38,804 nt of DNA, taken from positions 1 through 38,804 of the forward strand of contig CAMVJQ010000021.1 of assembly GCA_947167845.1 (NCBI GenBank), given 5' to 3'. Of this stretch, positions 26,746 to 34,531 are shown in pieces. Position 1 is the first letter of the stretch. Each line of letters opens with the position of its first letter. This DNA is from an uncultured Prevotella sp. (GTDB lineage Bacteria; Bacteroidota; Bacteroidia; Bacteroidales; Bacteroidaceae). Below the pieces are notes generated by a model. The model was not told the origin of the DNA and ran no database searches. It was given only the letters and a program-made list of their open reading frames with translations. Made by a program: the position numbers and the translations under genes.

Positions 26746-26820
26746 AAGAAAAAGGTGCGCTGCGCCCGGTATATGCGTTGCCACCGCTTTAATTAATAAC
26801 AATTAAATTTTAAGAAAACA

Positions 26821-27018
26821 ATGCCAAAAGTAAAGACAAACTCCGGTGCCAAGAAGAGATTCTCATTCACCGGTACAGGTAAGGTTAAGAGAAATCACGC
26901 TTACCACAGCCACATTCTGACAAAGAAGACCAAGAAGCAGAAGCGCAATCTTGTGCACTCTGCCATCGTTGACCCTTCAAACATGAAGCAGGTTCGTGAT
27001 CTGCTGTGTCTCCGCTAA
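26821..27018 (+). CDS. rpmI: 50S ribosomal protein L35
   Basis: This 65-aa, strongly basic protein has the L35 pattern: [24 protein letters not shown] and a central [10 protein letters not shown]. It is normal length. It is second in the infC-rpmI-rplT transcript, 34 bases before rplT. Confidence 0.97.
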   Translation: MPKVKTNSGAKKRFSFTGTGKVKRNHAYHSHILTKKTKKQKRNLVHSAIVDPSNMKQVRDLLCLR

Positions 27019-27052
27019 CCCTATTGTCTAACATTTAAAGAAGAAAGAAACT

Positions 27053-27397
27053 ATGCCAAGAAGTGTAAATCACGTTGCATCAAGAGCAAAGCGTAAGAGA
27101 ATTTTGAAGCTTACCCGTGGCTACTTTGGAGCCCGTAAGAATGTTTGGACAGTAGCAAAGAATACCTGGGAGAAGGGTCTGACCTACGCCTATCGTGACC
27201 GTCGTAACAAGAAGCGCGCCTTCCGTAGCCTGTGGATTCAGCGTATCAATGCTGCCGCTCGTCTCGAGGGTATGAGTTATTCTGTACTGATGGGCAAACT
27301 CAGCAAGGCTGGTATCGAGATCAACCGTAAGGTTCTCGCCGACCTCGCAATGAACAATCCCGAGGCTTTCAAGGCCATCGTGGAGAAGGTGAAGTAA
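27053..27397 (+). CDS. rplT: 50S ribosomal protein L20
   Basis: This 114-aa basic protein binds 23S rRNA early in assembly and represses its own operon in several bacteria. The sequence shows [30 protein letters not shown] and [18 protein letters not shown]. It is normal length. It ends the transcript and is followed by a terminator hairpin. Confidence 0.98.
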   Translation: MPRSVNHVASRAKRKRILKLTRGYFGARKNVWTVAKNTWEKGLTYAYRDRRNKKRAFRSLWIQRINAAARLEGMSYSVLMGKLSKAGIEINRKVLADLAMNNPEAFKAIVEKVK

Positions 27398-27420
27398 ACG
27401 AGATTACCCCTTCAAAATAG

Positions 27421-27460
27421 ACAGGTGTCGCTTTCGGGCGGCACCTGTTTTGTTTTGTTT
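27421..27460 (+). terminator. Terminator after rplT
   Basis: The arms are 27421-27431 and 27438-27448 (11 pairs including one G-T) around a 6-base loop, followed by the T-rich run TTTGTTTTGTTT. It abuts the stop of the convergent GH115 gene. Confidence 0.85.
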
Positions 27461-30299
27461 ACGTTGAGTGAATGAGTATTTCCTGTAACACGATACCTGG
27501 GTCAAGCAAATAGATGCGCAGTCGTTGGTGCCCTGTCACTGTGACGGGAATCGACCTGGAGGCATAGCCGCGAAGCACGTTCCAACGCCACTCGGCAGTG
27601 AAGTCGTCAGCATGTATAGAGAACACCTGTGGTTTGTCGTCGCCTATCTGTACGGCATAGCGTGCGTCGCGCCCTTGATAGACGTGTAGCGTCGGCAAGG
27701 TACGTATCTCTATCACAGAGTCGCCAGCCTGCAAGTCGAGTTCATAGTCCAGCGATGGTGCATCCTCCATCTTCAGGTATGATGGGGTATCGAACGGCTC
27801 CACAAGCACGCCTTCCGTATAGCCCAGGCCCTCGATGCGGCTGATGTGCCCCTTGTGTGCGTCATGCTTGTTCTGATAGTCGCTCGCAGGTATTCTGAGG
27901 CGCGGTTCTCTGACGAATGGCGGATAGAGTCCGATGTATATATGGTCGATGCGGGCATCAGGTTTCAGGTCGGTGAGGGTGAGGCGGTTGAGTCCTTTCT
28001 TCAGATGCAGTGTTCCCACGCGGCTCCACATGGGGCCGACGTAGGGAGCATGCCAGACATTGTTGATTGGTGTGGCGGAGGCATCAAAGGTGTTGTGGCC
28101 TGTCGTGGCATTGTCTGTCGTGATACGACAGAATACGTTATCCTTGGCTTCCTTTGAGAAATTCTGGATGGGGGAGAGTGCCTCTATCCAAAGGGGAATA
28201 TCTCCGTCAATGTCGCTCTCGAAGGTGATGCCGTTTGGCGAGAGGGCATCGCTGATGGCAAGGAAGCGGGGCTTGGGGCTGTTTTGTACCTGAGCAAGCA
28301 GTTCTGAGGTGCAGTAGGGTTGCTCGATCTTGTCTGAGTGGAACCAGTGATATGGCTGCCAATTGAAGAAGTCGGCCCACTTGCCATTGCAGATTTCATC
28401 GTTATAGTGCTTTGTCCAGAGATTCAGGCACTCAAACATATCTTCCACGCGCTGCCCGTCGGCTGTCGCTCCATCTCCATCGCCATCTGTGGCGCGCACC
28501 ATGCTGCGGCGTGCCAGCAGTTGGTATTCGTTGATCCACGCAGCCCCACGGATAGGGTAGTGTACCAGTTCGAAGTAGGCATCCTTCAGAGGCTCCGGTA
28601 TGCGGTAGGCCGTCTCGTCGGCGTGGGCGGCCAGTGCGCGCCATTGGGAGATGCGCTGCTCTATCTGCTCCTCGCTGTAGTTGATGAACCAGACGTGTGA
28701 GTCCTTGCCCGCTGCCTGCAGTTGATAGTAGCCTGCCTGCATGTCGGCAATTTCCTGCGCCACATCCCGTCCGAAGGTCTTCGTGGCCCAGTGTTTGATG
28801 TAGTTTTGGGCTTCGGCCGGTCTCCAGCGGTTGATGTCCCAGGCCAGTTCCATCACAAACGAAATCTCTTTCTCGGCGGGCTTGATGTCGCCCACGTTGA
28901 ACACCCATATCTTCCGTGCACCGAAGGTATAGGCCTTGGTAAGTTCGGTGCTGAGAAAGGCTGGCGATAGTGGCGAAAGCCAAATCCAACTGGCAGGGTC
29001 GCCGTGATAGGAGAGGTGATAATAGATGCCAGCCCCGCCCTTGCGCTTCTGTTCTTCAGGGTTGCAGAGGTTGCGGCAGTAGCCGTGTTTGTCGTCGCTC
29101 CATAGCAACGTCACGTCCTCAGGCACTTTCAGTCCGTTATGATAGGCGTCCAACACCTCTTCGTAGGTACAGAGCACCTGTGGGATTTCCTCGATGGGCT
29201 TGTTGATATTGCGGCGCAGCATGTCGCGCTGGTCGTCGATGGCCTGCTGCATCAGTCTGACGCGATCGGCCGTCGTGTTGGCGCCTTCCATCGGATAGTC
29301 GTGGATGCCCCGTAGGCCGAGGGTATAGGTGTTCTCATACTGTCCGTTGGTGCGTACGCGCTCTTCCCAGTAGTTCTGCATCGTCTGGCGGTTGGTGATG
29401 TAGTTGAAATCGCCCAGCCCGGCTTCGCCCTTTTTCTTTGCCTGTTCGTTCACAGCCTTCCACTCGCCCTCGTTGTTGCGGAGCATCTGCTCACAGTGCG
29501 ACGAGCCCATCACGATGGCATAGTCGTCGGCCATCCGCGCATTATCGGGGTCTGCGTTGAAAGCCTGTGTGCCGGGATGCATGGCGGGCCAGAGATAGTT
29601 GGCCTTCAGGCGCAGCAGCAGTTCCAGCACCTGCCTGTAGGTCTCCGGGCCCACTTTGCCATGTCGCTTTTCCGCCCATCGGGCCCAGCCGCCGAAGCGC
29701 TCGTCATTGATGAATATGCCTCGATACTGCACGGATGGCTCGCCCTGACTGAATGTGCCAGGCTCCACATATAAAGCCTGCTTGCGGGCAGGCGTCACGT
29801 CAGCCCACCAGTACCATGGTGACACACCAATGGCCTCTGAGAGTGCCATCAGGCCGAAGGCCGTGCCGCGGCGGTCGCTGCCGATAATGGCCAGTAGCGG
29901 TGTGTTATATTTCGGATGCGTCGTCGTCGCGATGATATACGACTCCCATTTTCCTCGGATGCCACTGACGTCTATCTTCAGTCTGCTCACCAGTTGGTCT
30001 GCCAGTCTGGTGCGTCCCAAGGTTCCTGCAATGAGTGCCGTTCCTTTTGGCAGGGTCTTTGTGGTGGATTGCTGTGGCCTTTTGCCAGTCACTCGTTCCA
30101 CATCGTCAGCCAGCAGTCCTGCTGCAATCCCTACCACCCGGTAGTCGTCGGCATCTGTGTAAATGACTGCTTCTGATAGTGGGAAGAAACCTTTTGCGCC
30201 TGATTCCTGTATCTTCGGGCAAGAGCCCGAAGGCTTGGCATTTGTCGCCACGCACGTCATCAGGCAAAAACAGAGTGTCAATAGTCTTGTCTTCATCAT
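27459..30299 (-). CDS. GH115 xylan alpha-1,2-glucuronidase
   Basis: The 946-aa exported enzyme has a signal peptide (1-21, ending ATNAK). Family GH115 removes (4-O-methyl)-glucuronic acid from xylan side chains. Family segments are clear: SVQYRGIFINDE, ANYLWPAMHPG, MGSSHCEQMLRN, LGLRGIHDYPMEG, LLWSDDKHGYCRN and IYYHLSYHGDPASWIWL. A C-terminal beta-sandwich region (about 690-946) is normal for the family. It is a single gene with no SusC/D pair or other xylanase here, so it may serve a xylan locus elsewhere. It starts at the first of two adjacent ATGs. Confidence 0.93.
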   Translation of the reverse strand: MMKTRLLTLCFCLMTCVATNAKPSGSCPKIQESGAKGFFPLSEAVIYTDADDYRVVGIAAGLLADDVERVTGKRPQQSTTKTLPKGTALIAGTLGRTRLADQLVSRLKIDVSGIRGKWESYIIATTTHPKYNTPLLAIIGSDRRGTAFGLMALSEAIGVSPWYWWADVTPARKQALYVEPGTFSQGEPSVQYRGIFINDERFGGWARWAEKRHGKVGPETYRQVLELLLRLKANYLWPAMHPGTQAFNADPDNARMADDYAIVMGSSHCEQMLRNNEGEWKAVNEQAKKKGEAGLGDFNYITNRQTMQNYWEERVRTNGQYENTYTLGLRGIHDYPMEGANTTADRVRLMQQAIDDQRDMLRRNINKPIEEIPQVLCTYEEVLDAYHNGLKVPEDVTLLWSDDKHGYCRNLCNPEEQKRKGGAGIYYHLSYHGDPASWIWLSPLSPAFLSTELTKAYTFGARKIWVFNVGDIKPAEKEISFVMELAWDINRWRPAEAQNYIKHWATKTFGRDVAQEIADMQAGYYQLQAAGKDSHVWFINYSEEQIEQRISQWRALAAHADETAYRIPEPLKDAYFELVHYPIRGAAWINEYQLLARRSMVRATDGDGDGATADGQRVEDMFECLNLWTKHYNDEICNGKWADFFNWQPYHWFHSDKIEQPYCTSELLAQVQNSPKPRFLAISDALSPNGITFESDIDGDIPLWIEALSPIQNFSKEAKDNVFCRITTDNATTGHNTFDASATPINNVWHAPYVGPMWSRVGTLHLKKGLNRLTLTDLKPDARIDHIYIGLYPPFVREPRLRIPASDYQNKHDAHKGHISRIEGLGYTEGVLVEPFDTPSYLKMEDAPSLDYELDLQAGDSVIEIRTLPTLHVYQGRDARYAVQIGDDKPQVFSIHADDFTAEWRWNVLRGYASRSIPVTVTGHQRLRIYLLDPGIVLQEILIHST

Positions 30300-30342
30300 T
30301 AATTAGGTAATAGTTGTCAGTTGTACATTTCAGAATACGCTG

Positions 30343-30350
30343 CAAAGTTA
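30343..30350 (-). promoter_or_regulatory. -7 box for the GH115 gene
   Basis: TAACTTTG on the minus strand, 43 bases before the start. A TTTG lies further upstream at a longer-than-usual distance (about 23 bases). Confidence 0.65.
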
Positions 30351-30389
30351 CGCATTTTTTATAATATTGCAGACAAACGGCTCAGAATA

Positions 30390-30421
30390 TTTGCGGTTTT
30401 CAGGAAAAAGTCTTATATTTG
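30390..30421 (+). promoter_or_regulatory. Promoter of the LD-carboxypeptidase gene
   Basis: TTTG (30390-30393), 20 bases, TATATTTG (30414-30421), 57 bases before the first ATG. Divergent from the GH115 promoter. Confidence 0.8.
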
Positions 30422-30478
30422 CACCCTGCTTTGAAGTGGGATGCACATTAACGCCCATTTGTCTCAAATTAAGAATAA

Positions 30479-31600
30479 ATGATGATGACTATGAATAGAA
30501 TTCTGATGACGACGGCAACAGCCCTGATGGCTGCCGTGATGATGACATCGTGTGACAAAAGTGACAATTACGTCGCTCCGACTCCCGAAGAGCCGACAGT
30601 ACAGCACTGCGTGAAGCCCGACTATCTGAAGGCGGGCGACAAGGTGGCACTGATCTCTCCATCCTACTTCACGCCGATGGAGAATGTGGAGAAAACTGCC
30701 GACGTGCTGCGTGGCTGGGGGCTGGAGCCGGTCATTGGCCCGAATGTCGGCAAGGTCGTGGACGGGAGATATGCCGGAACCGTAGCCGAGCGCATCAGTG
30801 ACATCCGTTGGGCACTGGCCGACCCCACTGTCAAGGCTGTCATCTGCAATCGCGGCGGATACGGCACTATTCAGTTGATAGACCAACTGACGCTGGCCGA
30901 ACTGAAGGCATCGCCGAAATGGCTTGTCGGATTCAGCGACATCTCGACACTCCACGGGTTGATGAACCGCGCAGGCGTAATGAGCATTCACGGCACGATG
31001 AGTTCGTTCCTGGCCAAGGGCGGGACTGACGAGACCAGCACGCTGATGCGCGACCTGCTGCTGGGGCAAGTGCCCCGTTACGAACTGCCGGCCCATAAGC
31101 AGAACATCACCGGGCAGGCCAGCGGTATGCTGGTGGGTGGCAACCTCTGCACCTTTGTGCCCAACCTCGGTTCGCCGGCCGATGCCACGATGGGGCGCGA
31201 CCTGATCCTCTTCGTGGAGGAGGTAGAGGAGTCGATGCACAACATCGACCGCCAGATGCGTATCCTTCAGATGAACGGTGTGCTCGACCGCTGCAAGGGC
31301 GTCATCCTCGGTGAATTCACCGACTGCGGTACGGAGTTTACCTACGAGAGCGTCGAAGCCATGCTCCGCGTGATGCTCTCCGACTACCATATTCCAGTGC
31401 TTTGCGGTTTTCCCGGTGGTCATGGCTATGTGAACCTTCCTCTCGTAATGGGTGCCAATGTCACAATCGACGTTCGAGAGGACGGCGCCACCCTGCAGTT
31501 TAACATTGACGGTGAGCATCACGAAGTCCGGACAGCCGATGTCATAGCCCCGTCGACACCTGTCACTGCCCGTATGCGATTGGCGGGTAAGAGAGAATAA
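30479..31600 (+). CDS. S66-family LD-carboxypeptidase lipoprotein
   Basis: This is a 373-aa serine peptidase of family S66, which trims the terminal D-alanine from tetrapeptide stems during murein recycling. The catalytic residues are S153 (GFSD), E246 or E247 (LFVEEVEES) and H314 (GFPGGHG). The first part, RILMTTATALMAAVMMTSC, is a lipoprotein signal with C25 as lipid anchor, so unlike cytoplasmic LdcA it should act in the periplasm. Three ATGs stand in a row at the start (30479, 30482, 30485); the first is given. It is followed by a strong hairpin. Confidence 0.9.
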   Translation: MMMTMNRILMTTATALMAAVMMTSCDKSDNYVAPTPEEPTVQHCVKPDYLKAGDKVALISPSYFTPMENVEKTADVLRGWGLEPVIGPNVGKVVDGRYAGTVAERISDIRWALADPTVKAVICNRGGYGTIQLIDQLTLAELKASPKWLVGFSDISTLHGLMNRAGVMSIHGTMSSFLAKGGTDETSTLMRDLLLGQVPRYELPAHKQNITGQASGMLVGGNLCTFVPNLGSPADATMGRDLILFVEEVEESMHNIDRQMRILQMNGVLDRCKGVILGEFTDCGTEFTYESVEAMLRVMLSDYHIPVLCGFPGGHGYVNLPLVMGANVTIDVREDGATLQFNIDGEHHEVRTADVIAPSTPVTARMRLAGKRE

Positions 31601-31658
31601 AATCTAAAAGCAAAACCATATATATTGGTCAACAAAACAGGTCTTTGATTTTCCTTGA

Positions 31659-31707
31659 ACCAAAACATGGATGTGGCAGCCCGCCTCGCTGCCACATCCT
31701 TTTGGTA
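31659..31707. terminator. Bidirectional-type hairpin after the LD-carboxypeptidase gene
   Basis: A perfect 12-bp stem (31669-31680 with 31688-31699, loop CCGCCTC) is extended by ACCAAAA pairing with TTTTGGT across a 3-base bulge. The short T run follows the stem on the plus strand. Confidence 0.8.
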
Positions 31708-31739
31708 GTTGCAAAAGAGCCCCCTGCTTATAAAGTGAC

Positions 31740-32158
31740 TGACATTTGTTAGTTTCTCGGGTGGGCAGATTTCCATACAGCATAATAGACGCTGTGTGGG
31801 GAAAGACTCTGAGAATCTTTTTTGATGGCTACCTAGGCACACAGAGGGTCAGGCCTTCTGTGTGCCCCTTGAGCAATGTCCGCCTCGCGCAGCTCCTTGA
31901 GGCTTGTGCCTCGAAGAGCACAACGCTCGAAAGAGCTTGTAAACGAGTTTACGCTCTTTACTCGCTCTACGCGTTCTTTGGGCTTCGCCCGAAAAACGGC
32001 TTCGACTTGGGATAGCTCAAGCAAGCTTGGCTCTCCACTCGCCTCGCGCGTTCTTTGACTTACTGACACAAACGGATAAAAATCTCTGAGCAGCGAGAGC
32101 AGACCCAAACTCGTTTGAGGTCTGCCGAGTCGCGAGAGAGATTCAACAAATGTTAAAT
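31740..32158. other. Gene-poor, hairpin-rich stretch (possible dispersed repeat or RNA)
   Basis: No credible gene was found in these ~420 bases. Several self-complementary segments stand out: GGCACACAGA pairing with TCTGTGTGCC (31838-31868), GTAAACGAGTTTAC (about 31939-31952), GGGCTTCGCCC (about 31980-31990), and an interrupted inverted repeat around 32081-32151 (AATCTCT...GCAGACC against GGTCTGC...AGAGATT). The sequence has many short CGCTC-like repeats. Minus-strand frames through it stay open but run into the promoter of the next gene. It could be a decayed gene, a dispersed repeat or a structured RNA. Confidence 0.4.
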
Positions 32159-32213
32159 CTCGGATATCCTTGGATATTCGGGGAAATAGTCGTATCTTTG
32201 CAGCCGTAGAATC
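32159..32213 (+). promoter_or_regulatory. Promoter cassette copy 1
   Basis: This holds CTTG (32169-32172), 20 bases and TATCTTTG (32193-32200). The whole 55-base block closely resembles 32662-32716 (shared CTCGG, ATCCTTGGAT, AGTCGTATCTTTGCA, CCGTAGAATC). Confidence 0.85.
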
Positions 32214-32232
32214 GTATAAAACAAGGAAAGAT

Positions 32233-32508
32233 ATGACAGCTATCACACTGGAACGGGAGACCAACAACTACTGGAATCTCATCAAGGATGCAGGCAATGA
32301 GGTGAAACTGGCGCTCATCAAGCGTCTGAGCGATGCCCTCGCGCCCGCTGTGGCCGAGAAGAAGGCGCGGAGGAAGAAGTACACAGCCGATGACTTCGCC
32401 GGTATCTGGGACGACGAGCACTACATGGCTGCGGAGGACATCAACAAGGCCATCCGCGATGCCCGCCACGTGAAAAGCAGCAGGGACGAAATCTGGGACA
32501 AGCTATGA
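32233..32508 (+). CDS. Small antitoxin-like protein (91 aa)
   Basis: The 91-aa protein starts at ATG 32233 with AAGGAAAG upstream; the frame is open further upstream but would begin before the promoter. The N-terminal half is helical (NYWNLIKDAGNEVKLALIKRL), a basic patch follows (EKKARRKKY), and the end, DDFAGIWDDEHY...INKAIRDAR, resembles the C-terminal toxin-binding part of small type II antitoxins in Bacteroidetes. No normal-sized toxin follows, only a 26-codon ORF overlapping its stop. Antitoxin-like is a guess from pattern; it could be an orphan. Confidence 0.65.
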   Translation: MTAITLERETNNYWNLIKDAGNEVKLALIKRLSDALAPAVAEKKARRKKYTADDFAGIWDDEHYMAAEDINKAIRDARHVKSSRDEIWDKL

Positions 32509-32585
32509 AACAACAGCGATACGTGAAGGACTTCCTGAACATCAAGGACATCAAGATAGAGAACTGGGTGGAATACAGCAAGTAA
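32505..32585 (+). CDS. 26-aa ORF overlapping the antitoxin-like gene
   Basis: MKQQRYVKDFLNIKDIKIEN... is 26 residues long and begins with ATG overlapping the previous stop by 4 bases. It could be a true small protein, the remnant of a lost toxin, or chance. It ends 20 bases before the first 51-bp repeat. Confidence 0.4.
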   Translation: MKQQRYVKDFLNIKDIKIENWVEYSK

Positions 32586-32605
32586 GCCATTCCCCCGCAT
32601 CCCCA

Positions 32606-32656
32606 CCGAGAGAGACTTTATCCGCCGAGACTGCCGCGGCGCAGCCCCGGCGGAAT
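32606..32656 (+). repeat. 51-bp direct repeat, copy A
   Basis: Identical to 33080-33130. It contains nested inverted repeats (TCCGCCG with CGGCGGA, CTGC with GCAG) and so folds as a hairpin. It lies 5 bases before promoter copy 2. Confidence 0.95.
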
Positions 32657-32661
32657 AATAT

Positions 32662-32716
32662 CTCGGCGAATCCTTGGATGTTTCGCGGAAAAGTCGTATC
32701 TTTGCACCGTAGAATC
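32662..32716 (+). promoter_or_regulatory. Promoter cassette copy 2
   Basis: This holds CTTG (32673-32676), 20 bases and TATCTTTG (32697-32704). It is nearly the same 55-base block as 32159-32213, with a few substitutions and one-base indels. Confidence 0.85.
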
Positions 32717-32731
32717 AAAACAGCGATAATT

Positions 32732-32860
32732 ATGGAAGCAATGGATTTCAAGAAGTATTCCGACGAAGAGTTCAAGGAGGCGCTGATGGCGACCCTGAAC
32801 CTCAAACAAGAGTGGATGGCCTCAGTGGCCCAACGCGAAAAGGAATTGGGCATCAGATGA
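32732..32860 (+). CDS. 42-aa hypothetical protein
   Basis: A small acidic helical protein (MEAMDFKKYSDEEFKEALMA, then KQEWMASVAQREKELGIR). It starts 27 bases after a consensus promoter box. Its TGA overlaps the next ATG by 4 bases. No family is recognised; the amphipathic pattern suggests a coding gene rather than chance. Confidence 0.55.
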   Translation: MEAMDFKKYSDEEFKEALMATLNLKQEWMASVAQREKELGIR

Positions 32861-32958
32861 GACTGTCTGCCGACCGCATCAACAGGAAATCGCCGTATTG
32901 GGTGATTCAACTGGACGAAATGACATTCCGTTTCGTGACAAGAAATGTACGGGTATGA
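32857..32958 (+). CDS. 33-aa ORF, possibly a truncated small protein
   Basis: It begins MRLSADRINRKSPYWVIQ and continues with a beta-like LDEMTFRFVTRN pattern that looks like the first strands of a larger domain cut short. ATGA overlaps join it to the ORFs on both sides. It may be a remnant of a toxin-like gene or a true small protein. Confidence 0.4.
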   Translation: MRLSADRINRKSPYWVIQLDEMTFRFVTRNVRV

Positions 32959-33056
32959 TTCTGCGAAACGACCATCCTGAATACGAAGAGTTGCTGAATG
33001 CTTACAGGGAGTTTGTGAAACGAGCCAACAGTCTGTATCAGGTACAGCCCAAATAG
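32955..33056 (+). CDS. Second 33-aa ORF of the small-gene run
   Basis: It begins MILRNDHPEYEELLNAYREF and is helical. It overlaps the previous ORF by 4 bases and ends 23 bases before repeat copy B. No family is recognised; a frameshifted continuation of the previous ORF is an alternative. Confidence 0.4.
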   Translation: MILRNDHPEYEELLNAYREFVKRANSLYQVQPK

Positions 33057-33079
33057 ACTTTCACCTCCCTCCACAACCC

Positions 33080-33130
33080 CCGAGAGAGACTTTATCCGCC
33101 GAGACTGCCGCGGCGCAGCCCCGGCGGAAT
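33080..33130 (+). repeat. 51-bp direct repeat, copy B
   Basis: Identical in all 51 positions to 32606-32656. Here it lies after the three small ORFs and before the acyltransferase gene. Confidence 0.95.
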
Positions 33131-33202
33131 CCGTTTTGTGGCAGTATAGCGATGGAGGGCAGACAAGATATGATAGTAAACATTAGATAAGATAAGAAAG
33201 AA

Positions 33203-34510
33203 ATGAAAGAACTGTATTTTTTTGATGAGACATTCTACTGGGGCCGCTCCGGCAGGCGGGCCACGGTGGCAGAGGCCGAATGCGAGCTGACGCAGAGCGT
33301 GCGGCCCGATGAACTGCGGGCGGCGGTGGTGAGCGCCCTGAGGGTACACCGCAATTTTAGGGCACGCCCCGTCATCGTGGGGCGGCGATTCTACGTGGAG
33401 GACTCCGAGGCGGAGCAGGTCGCAGTGGTAAGTGAAGCCGACGGACTGCCCCGGCACGTTGGCACTAAGGAGACCGGGGACCTGATGCTCTATGTCAGTT
33501 ACGGCGAGCGTCGCTTCACGCTCCATGTGTTCCACGGACTTGGCGACATGCGGTCTATGAGTGCCTTCCTCCATACCGTGCTGAAGTTCTATTGCCACGT
33601 GGATGATGACAGCCTGCCTGCTGCCGACAGCATCGACACCTTCCCCTGCCACGAGCACATCCTCGGAGGAGGCGCACCGGGAGCGCCTGAGGGTAAGTTC
33701 GTCCCCCAGGAGCACGACATCTTCCATCTGCCCGAGAGGCTGTTCAGCACGAGAACCACGAGGCAGCACATCATCGACATCGACGTGCCGCTGGCACCGC
33801 TGCTGGCCTTCGCCCGCGAGAGCGGCAGTTCGGTGGTGCCGGCCTTGAATGCCGTCATTGGCCGGGCCATCCGCCAGCGCTACGACGTGGGGCAGAAGGA
33901 GATAGTATGCTACACGCCCAAGGACCTGCGCCCGGTGTTCCACTTCGAGACCGGCGGCAATGGGGCCATCCCCTTCTCCCTCCCCTATACGGCAGAGACC
34001 GACCGCCTGTCGGCAGGCGAGAGAGCCAGGCGGCTGCGCGAGGAGATGATGGTGCAGACCCATCCGGAGAACCTCTACACGACGGTGGCCCAGTTGCGGG
34101 CTGACTTCGACCAGATATTCGCCGCGCCGCTGCCCGTGACAAAGGTGTCGCCTATGGTCGTCAAGAGCGGCAGGCTGAAAGACTCTGCCTTCTGCACCTA
34201 CGGCATATCCTACGCCGGGCATCTCGACTTCTCCGACCATCAGGGTGGCGATGCCATCGCTTCGCAGGTGCAGGCCGTGGGCTTCAGTGCCGGCTCCTAT
34301 TCCTATCCGCTGTGGATTACGGCCTGCGAGTACAAGGGCATCCTCCGCATGAGGCTCGTGCAGTCGTTTGAGAGCGACCGCCTCGCCACTGTCATCCACC
34401 AGGAACTCGCCGCCCTCTTCCCCGGCACGGCCTACACCGACCGCGGACATCACGACTTCGACTCGTTCCCCCTGAGCAGCGTTCCCCGTAAAGACAATAC
34501 ACAAGTATAA
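33203..34510 (+). CDS. Condensation/CAT-superfamily acyltransferase-like protein
   Basis: The 435-aa cytoplasmic protein has the look of the chloramphenicol-acetyltransferase/condensation superfamily. An HxxxD active-site motif is H111 to D115 in HVFHGLGDMRSM, a two-lobed length is typical, and a late HLDFSDHQGG segment could match the DFG-like structural motif. Such enzymes move acyl groups from CoA or carrier proteins to alcohols or amines. No carrier protein or NRPS module is seen, so a free-standing acyltransferase is more likely. The 72-base leader after repeat B has no standard -7 box. It is 21 bases upstream of the C26 hydrolase gene. Confidence 0.65.
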   Translation: MKELYFFDETFYWGRSGRRATVAEAECELTQSVRPDELRAAVVSALRVHRNFRARPVIVGRRFYVEDSEAEQVAVVSEADGLPRHVGTKETGDLMLYVSYGERRFTLHVFHGLGDMRSMSAFLHTVLKFYCHVDDDSLPAADSIDTFPCHEHILGGGAPGAPEGKFVPQEHDIFHLPERLFSTRTTRQHIIDIDVPLAPLLAFARESGSSVVPALNAVIGRAIRQRYDVGQKEIVCYTPKDLRPVFHFETGGNGAIPFSLPYTAETDRLSAGERARRLREEMMVQTHPENLYTTVAQLRADFDQIFAAPLPVTKVSPMVVKSGRLKDSAFCTYGISYAGHLDFSDHQGGDAIASQVQAVGFSAGSYSYPLWITACEYKGILRMRLVQSFESDRLATVIHQELAALFPGTAYTDRGHHDFDSFPLSSVPRKDNTQV

Positions 34511-34531
34511 CCATTCAAACAAAAAACATTC

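Noticed and set aside
31833..32267. Minus-strand 144-codon frame in the gene-poor stretch
   Set aside because: It starts inside the antitoxin-like gene and crosses its promoter; the composition is repeat-like and no domain is seen. Kept only as part of the structured stretch.
32606..33130. CRISPR or integron attC reading of the 51-bp repeats
   Set aside because: There are only two copies, 424 bases apart with ORFs between, no cas genes, no attC core sites and no integrase.
33131..33202. Promoter for the acyltransferase gene after repeat B
   Set aside because: A TTTG is present at 33135-33138 but no TAnnTTTG follows at the right distance; transcription may come from upstream.
33092..34522. 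Long minus-strand open frame opposite the acyltransferase gene
   Set aside because: It runs from repeat B through the whole gene and has no domain; the plus strand fits the operon and has an HxxxD motif.
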